Shown: positions 58,141-64,000 of the stretch, one piece after another
How positions within the stretch are numbered: position 1 is the first letter of the stretch
Layout: every line of letters begins with the position of its first letter
Assembly (NCBI RefSeq): GCF_042453785.1
Contig: NC_091661.1
Location: 29,255,501-29,319,500, forward strand
Length of the DNA: 64,000 nt
DNA from: Malus domestica
Taxonomy: Eukaryota > Streptophyta > Magnoliopsida > Rosales > Rosaceae
Direction: 5' to 3'
Notes under the pieces: generated by a model
Databases searched by the model: none
Told to the model about the DNA's origin: nothing
Seen by the model: the letters and a program-made list of their open reading frames with translations, nothing else
Translations under genes and position numbers: made by a program

Positions 58141-60238
58141 GAGCACATCTCGTGTTTAAGCCTGGCTACACAGGGACCAACCAACTGTTACTAAATAATT
58201 AGGTTTTTGGTCGGTTTTTGTTGGTTGATAATGGATGGTGGGAGTCATTACTGCACAGAATGGCTAATAGATTATGCTAACCGACCAAAAATATATTTAA
58301 TTCAGGCGTTAAAGGAATCCCATGAAAAGTAACAAAAGAAAAAGATAACTTCTAAAACAAGATTATTATTATTATTTTAATTTACTATTATTAAGAGGAG
58401 GGGGAGATTTTTTTTTTTATCTTTTGGGGAAGATATTGAAACGACTAATTACATTAATTTAGAGAACATGAGAGTTTTTAATCCTGAGCTATATATGTAT
58501 ATAAACTCAACGCTCTATCAATTAGAATATTGAATCACATAAAAGAAATAAAATGATAATTTTGGCCCCTTACTCAAATTTTTAGCCACATCTCTCACCT
58601 ACTTGATCCAAAAAGAAAAAAAGCATTATTGCGTGCTTACCTGCTTGTTAGCTCTACCGACTCGTTCGAGCAGATTATAGTCAGGTATTTTGGGGATGCC
58701 AAGGCTAGGGTTTACTCGGATACTAAGGTAGATGAAAATAATGCCCAACAACAATTAAAATGGTGTTAGGAATGTTGAATAGGACCACATAACCAGGACG
58801 TTAAAATGATAGTATCATGTGTTATTAAGTGTTTTTTATAATACTGTCGTTTTGTCCTATTACCATGTAATTTAATTTTTCAGTTTGCTTCCGTTCAACT
58901 ATAATGTTACCTTCTTTTTTTTTCCTGTCGACAATTTTGTTTACTCCAAAGTTATGAAGTCAAGGGAAGGAAGCCCTTGACATAATCTCCAAAATTATTT
59001 GAATCTCTAAGTATTTGCTGTAAGGATAATTAAACTGTTTGGAATAAACTGAAGGAGGACAGCATATTCCAGATTCCACTTTGAGTAAACCTAAACCTAA
59101 CATGGGCATGACTAACAGCAAAACCGTGTACATAGTACATACTCAAACTTAGATCGTCAAACTTAAATATTGTTACAACTGTCTTGATTTGGATAACGTT
59201 TGATAATCTCACTTTCAGCGTCCAAATATTTGGATAATCCAATTGGAAAATTCCTGCTAGCAGCTTAGGAAAATGGATGCACCGTCCAAGACTAATGGAG
59301 GACGGCATGTGGTAGAAGCTTTTCTACGCTAAGTGTGGATTAGACTTGTTAATTGTGGATAACGCTAGAATTCCGGCGAAATTCAGTGTCAAACATGTGG
59401 GGCTGGGGTGGGGGATGGTGGTGGTGGTTTGTTCATTGCTTTAAACCTAGTCATAGAAAAATGTGTAAAGTGACTATTATTTTATTTTATACAAACAACT
59501 TTAGAGAAAGGGGATTGAAAACACATGAGTTTGAGTACATAGAAAATGCTTTAATCACGATTACAAAAAAAAATGCTTTAATCACTCAAGTTACCAGATC
59601 TCGGTTATAATATGAGTTGATTCTGTTTAGAATTGATGCTGATTTGCAGTTTATGTGATCGTTAACTATGAAGAGGGATTGAAACACACATAAATGTTTT
59701 AATCACTAAAGTTACAATATTTTGATTATACTCTGAGTTGATTATGTTGAGAATTAAGGCTGATTTACAATTTATATGATCCTTAATTACGAAGAAAAAC
59801 TTGTGTTTGACTAACCATAAACGACCTAAAAGATTAATAAGTGAGACAAATTGTTAGGATCACATATAGCTCTCTATGCGTCCGGTGGATCATGGTTGCA
59901 CTTGTAGGTTTCTTGATACACCCCCTCTCCCAATCTGTCATCGCTAGTCTTCTTGATGACATATAAAGGGCTGTTTGGAAAACAGTATTAAAAATGGAGT
60001 GCTATGCAGAAAAGCACTCTTGGTAATTATATAAAACGAAACTTTTCAATTTTTTTGACTTATCTAGCATATGTGTCAACAATTTGTAAGAATGTGAAAG
60101 TACTCCTTCTGGGAAACATCCAGGCAATGTCCCACAATTAAATACATTTATTAATTTCTAAAAATAATTAGATAATGTTCCAGGGTTGGCTTATCCAACT
60201 TACAAACCAACTTTACCAAATCAGACTCTCAAGTTTGC

Positions 60239-60246
60239 TATAAATA
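60239..60246 (+). promoter_or_regulatory. TATA box of SDH-E
   Basis: TATAAATA followed by CCACACCCTAGCCAAGC, alignable with the B, C and D promoters. It lies 141 bp before the start codon. Confidence 0.7.
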
Positions 60247-60379
60247 CCACACCCTAGCCAAGCTTGCTCCATCAAAAAACACAACTATTCTGTCTTTCAA
60301 ACACAGAAGACACAGAGCAAACAGCGAAAGCAATACACTTCAGAAAGAAAAAAAACAGAGAGCAAGTATCAAAAGCATT

Positions 60380-61690
60380 ATGGGTAAGGGTGGGCAAAAG
60401 ATTTATGGATTGGCTAAGAAAGCCAAACCTGTTCAGCAAGAAAACATGGCTGCTTATCTTGTTGATGTCAACACCATCAAGATCCTACCTTTCAAGCTCC
60501 CCAGTATCGGTATTTACTTCTCTCCCTTCTTTTAAATTCATCGTTATTTTTTTTCGGTTTTTGGTTTTCACCGTTGTAGTGATGCTAACATGCTGCTCCC
60601 CTGTTCTCTTGGGATTTCTTAATTTTAGGACCCAATGATGTCCGGATTCGGATTAAGGCGGTTGGTATTTGTGGAAGCGATGTTCACTACCTCAGGACCA
60701 TGAAATGTGCGGATTTTGAGGTTAAAGAACCGATGGTGATCGGACATGAGTGTGCTGGGATCGTAGACAAAGTTGGGAGCGAGGTGAAGCATCTGGTGCC
60801 TGGTGACCGGGTGGCGGTTGAGCCCGGTATCAGTTGCTCACGGTGTCAGCAGTGCAAAGGAGGGCAGTACAATCTTTGCCCCGACATGAAGTTTTTCGCC
60901 ACCCCACCGGTTCATGGTTCCTTGGCAAATCAGGTACAAATTTCGACTTTCTTAACCTTTGTGACATATGAATTCTATGGCATCAGGACCGTAAATAATG
61001 ACCATCTGTTTTTAACAGATTGTGCATCCTGCGGATCTATGCTTCAAGCTGCCAGAGAATGTGAGCTTGGAGGAAGGGGCAATGTGTGAGCCCTTGAGTG
61101 TTGGAGTTCATGCATGTCGGCGAGCCAATGTTGGTCCCGAAACAACTGTTCTGATCATCGGAGCAGGGCCTATTGGTCTGGTTTCAGTTTTGGCCGCTCG
61201 TGCTTTCGGGGCACCAAGAATTGTCATTGTGGATATGGACGACAAGCGTTTAGCCATGGCAATGTCTCTCGGCGCTGATGGCACCGTCAAAGTTTCAACA
61301 AAAATGGAGGATTTGGATGACGAAGTTGCCAAGATTAAAGAAGCAATGGAATCCGAGGTGGATGTGACCTTTGATTGTGTGGGTTTTAATAAAACCATGT
61401 CGACGGGTCTCAACGCCACTCGCCCCGGCGGCAAAGTCTGCCTTGTCGGAATGGGACACGGCATGATGACAGTGCCTCTCACTCCAGCTGCTGCCAGGGA
61501 GGTTGATGTGGTTGGTGTTTTCCGGTACAAGAACACATGGCCACTTTGCCTCGAGTTTTTGAGAAGTGGGAAGATCGACGTGAAGCCGCTTATTACTCAC
61601 CGGTTTGGATTTACCGAGAAGGAGGTGGAAGAAGCCTTTGCTACCAGTGCTCGTGGGGGTGACGCCATCAAAGTCATGTTTAATCTATAG
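60380..61690 (+). CDS. SDH: NAD-dependent sorbitol dehydrogenase, SDH-E, three exons
   Basis: Exons are 60380-60509, 60629-60933 and 61019-61690, giving 368 residues with the zinc ligands and GAGPIG intact. Its second intron (85 bp) sits at exactly the place of intron 3 of SDH-A (after AATCAG, before ATTGTG), while the sites of introns 2 and 4 of A are joined. That makes it an intermediate between A and the B/C/D structure. The N-terminus [17 protein letters not shown] differs from B, C and D. The structural zinc lobe has [15 protein letters not shown], with Gln where the others have Arg. The ending is DAIKVMFNL, again unlike the others' NAIKVMF. The 3' UTR is of the A/D type. Confidence 0.95.
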
Positions 61691-63889
61691 AAAGTTAGCT
61701 ATAAGTTACGAAATTTCGGATTCTTTGAGACGACAAATTGTGATGGTTCGGAAATCTTAGATGTAAATTAGCTACAGTTTATTTTTTTATTTTTTTGTAC
61801 AATGTTCTGGTTTCTACTGTTGGGGAAAGCCTTATGGTAGAACCTAAGCTTGTTCATGTACAGAGTTGTAAATTGATTTATTTGACATTATTTCCTTCGA
61901 GAAATATGAACTATGTAATGTTACATTATTTGGAAAGATACTTCAATCAATATATGACTTTTTTTTTTATCACAAGCTGTGTTTATTTAACACAAGGTCT
62001 CGGTCGCTCTTCCATTTGGAGCATACATAAGTATTACAAGTACACAGTCGAAATTAAATCATCTCAACTTATTTTGTGTGTGACCTTTCGTTTACTTATC
62101 AATCCACATGGTGTTGTTTAAGATGAAAGCCTTCATTGCTTTTGCAGCAAGTTACTCTTTTTCTCTCTTTTTCATCCCAAGGCATTTTCTTTTACCTTTT
62201 TTCACCCTAAAGTTTTAAACTCTAAATATTCTTGTGCTAGTGAAGCCAGATATAAAGAGGTGTTAAAACAATTTCTATTCAACTAATAAATATAAAGATT
62301 TTGTGAATATTAAACTTATTGGTACAAGTAACTTAGCAAAAAAGTAGGTCTTACATATTGCGACGTCCAAGAAGCTAACAGAGTATTTTGACAAAGTTGA
62401 GTTCAGGAGGTTAAGTGATACAAAAATGAATTTCAAGGGAGCAAAGTGAAACTCAAACGATAGTTTTGGATTTATATCAATAATTATGCAATCAATATTT
62501 TCATCTTATAATACTATAAGAATTTGAGTAGCGCTACAGTTACTAGCTATTTTTATCATCATTTGTACCATCTATGTAATAAAAATTGGTACAAATAATG
62601 TTACAAATAAATGGTATAAATAACATTTTTATAAGAACTTTAACAATTATGCATTTAGAAATTAAACATAACCGTTATCAATTTTTATATTGATTTTCTA
62701 TGGACACTTTAAAGCAAATAGGCTATTCTCTCAATTGAGTTCTTTATTTTAGTTGTCGCCTGATGCAAATGACTAAAAACTCTCTTACATGAAACAGGTC
62801 CTAGAGCTGTGAATTGGGGCAAATAAATGCGGATTGGGGCGGGTCCAACTATTAGAAACATACAATGGGGTGAGGCGGAGCGGGTCCAAATGGATGAGGA
62901 AACAGGACCTGGACCCGAACCGTTTCTAGGGTTAACTTATAGATGGAGATTAAATCTCCACTATTGAGTGTCTATCTAGTCAGCTCCCACAGTTGGTTTT
63001 TAATGTAAGATTCTCTTTGTCTCTGTTGCTGTGTCTCTCTCACTTAAATCAGTCTTTATGTCGAACTCGAAGGGACGAAATCACGCAATCCAACAACTCG
63101 AAACGACGATAGCAGTATTAGTAATCTCCTCCGTATGACTGAGTCGACACCTTTACCTTCAACTTTAAGGTATTATGATTTAGGGATTTAGGATTGAAAA
63201 TAAATTAGGGTTTTCTAGTTTCAGACTTTTTTAGATTTAGTTATTTATATATCTCCTGTGATAGTTTTAGTCTTTCATACTTGGTTCTGTTTCAGGATTG
63301 TGAAGAATTTTAATTATGCTGCTGGGAATTTGCTAATTTGTTGTTTGTGTGATTTGGTTGGGATTGCATAATGACTTGGGTTTCTAAATTAGGAGTGTGC
63401 AATATTCTTTTCTCCTAATTAGACTCTATACAGGGCAAGGTTTACAAATGAGAAGCAGATGTTGCAGTGGTACTTACACCAATTTAAATATTCTGTTATG
63501 AAAAAAAAAACATAAATAGAAAAATAGCATAAATAGTCCCGTTACATTTTAAAACATGTATAATCCGATCACTTCAATTTAGTCCTAACGCGACCCTTGC
63601 CCACCCCCACATAAAACTCTCTACCCTCCTATCTATCTATTATGTAAAAAAAAAAAAAGGCACTAAAAACTAAAATTGTAATTTAGTAACCCTCTAAATT
63701 CCCATAAATTGCAAATTTCATCCATATGACACTGTGTCGTCGTCAACCATCATTTTTACCAAGTAAAACAAGACCAGCCATTATCATGTCCAAAAGGCCA
63801 TATTTGATTGCCGGTCAAAAGCGGGAGACGCCACAATTCTACGATTGCAACTCTTATTAATATATTGTATTATTCAACTTGCTTGATTC
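61691..63889. other. Region downstream of SDH-E
   Basis: The SDH-E 3' UTR is followed by the flank homologous to that of SDH-D (about 62110-62700). From 62800 the sequence becomes locally GC-richer (GGGGCGGGTCC repeated with variations near 62840-62920), then CT-rich near 63015-63050. I recognise no gene. Short frames lack motifs. Confidence 0.5.
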
Positions 63890-64000
63890 ATGTTTGTCCC
63901 AAGAGACATTCTTTGGAGGATTTTAGAGAAGAAAGGAGTACGAGTAGCATATATCCAAGCTATAAAGGATATGTACGAAGGAGCAAAGACTGCTGTAAGA
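63890..64000 (+). mobile_element. LINE (non-LTR) reverse transcriptase fragment, cut by the window edge
   Basis: The open frame begins after a TGA at 63884-63886 and reads [20 protein letters not shown] and then the [13 protein letters not shown] phrase, running to the window edge. This is the stretch of plant LINE reverse transcriptases that follows the first catalytic Asp region. The Asp-containing part upstream is not readable in frame, so the copy is 5' truncated or decayed. Confidence 0.8.

Overview
The window is plant nuclear DNA. It has split genes with GT/AG introns, TATAAATA promoters, long AT-rich intergenic stretches, LTR and TRIM retrotransposons, and many MITEs. The dominant content is a tandem array of five NAD-dependent sorbitol (L-iditol 2-) dehydrogenase genes. 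An expanded SDH family of this kind is typical of Rosaceae that transport sorbitol, above all apple and pear relatives (Maleae). The species is an inference from gene content, not a direct reading.

Layout. 1-5016: a broken Ty1/copia element whose 5' end lies off the window. 6870-9837 (minus): an intact five-exon HOTHEAD/mandelonitrile-lyase-like GMC oxidoreductase with a Tourist-type MITE in intron 3. 9838-20620: mostly noncoding DNA with a TRIM, a probable LINE tail and many MITEs, interrupted by a small intact LysM-domain gene (14668-14988, minus). 20621-22403: a pentatricopeptide-repeat pseudogene with several frameshifts and a stop. 26972-61690: the SDH array, all on the plus strand: SDH-A (26972-28679), SDH-B (36447-37695), SDH-C (45678-46913), SDH-D (52039-53278) and SDH-E (60380-61690). 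The right edge cuts into a LINE reverse transcriptase.

All five SDH reading frames are intact and keep the catalytic zinc ligands, the structural four-cysteine lobe and the NAD-binding GAGPIG motif. They differ in gene structure. A has four introns, E has two, and B, C and D have one. The missing introns are removed exactly at the splice points. The 3' UTRs and flanks fit the same nested order (A, then E, then D, then B+C). Two noncoding blocks recur upstream of the genes although the DNA around them has diverged: a distal block upstream of all five, and a nearer one of about 190 bp upstream of A to D but not E. They are the best candidates for shared regulatory DNA.

The spacers hold Cassandra elements (5S-rRNA-like LTRs), one pair of LTRs lying head to head; a Harbinger derivative with an ORF1 remnant; a 0.9-kb tandem duplication upstream of SDH-E; a G-quadruplex-prone 3' UTR in SDH-B; and several minisatellites. 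Functionally the array oxidises sorbitol to fructose with NAD in sink tissue; the other two intact genes are not obviously linked to that pathway.
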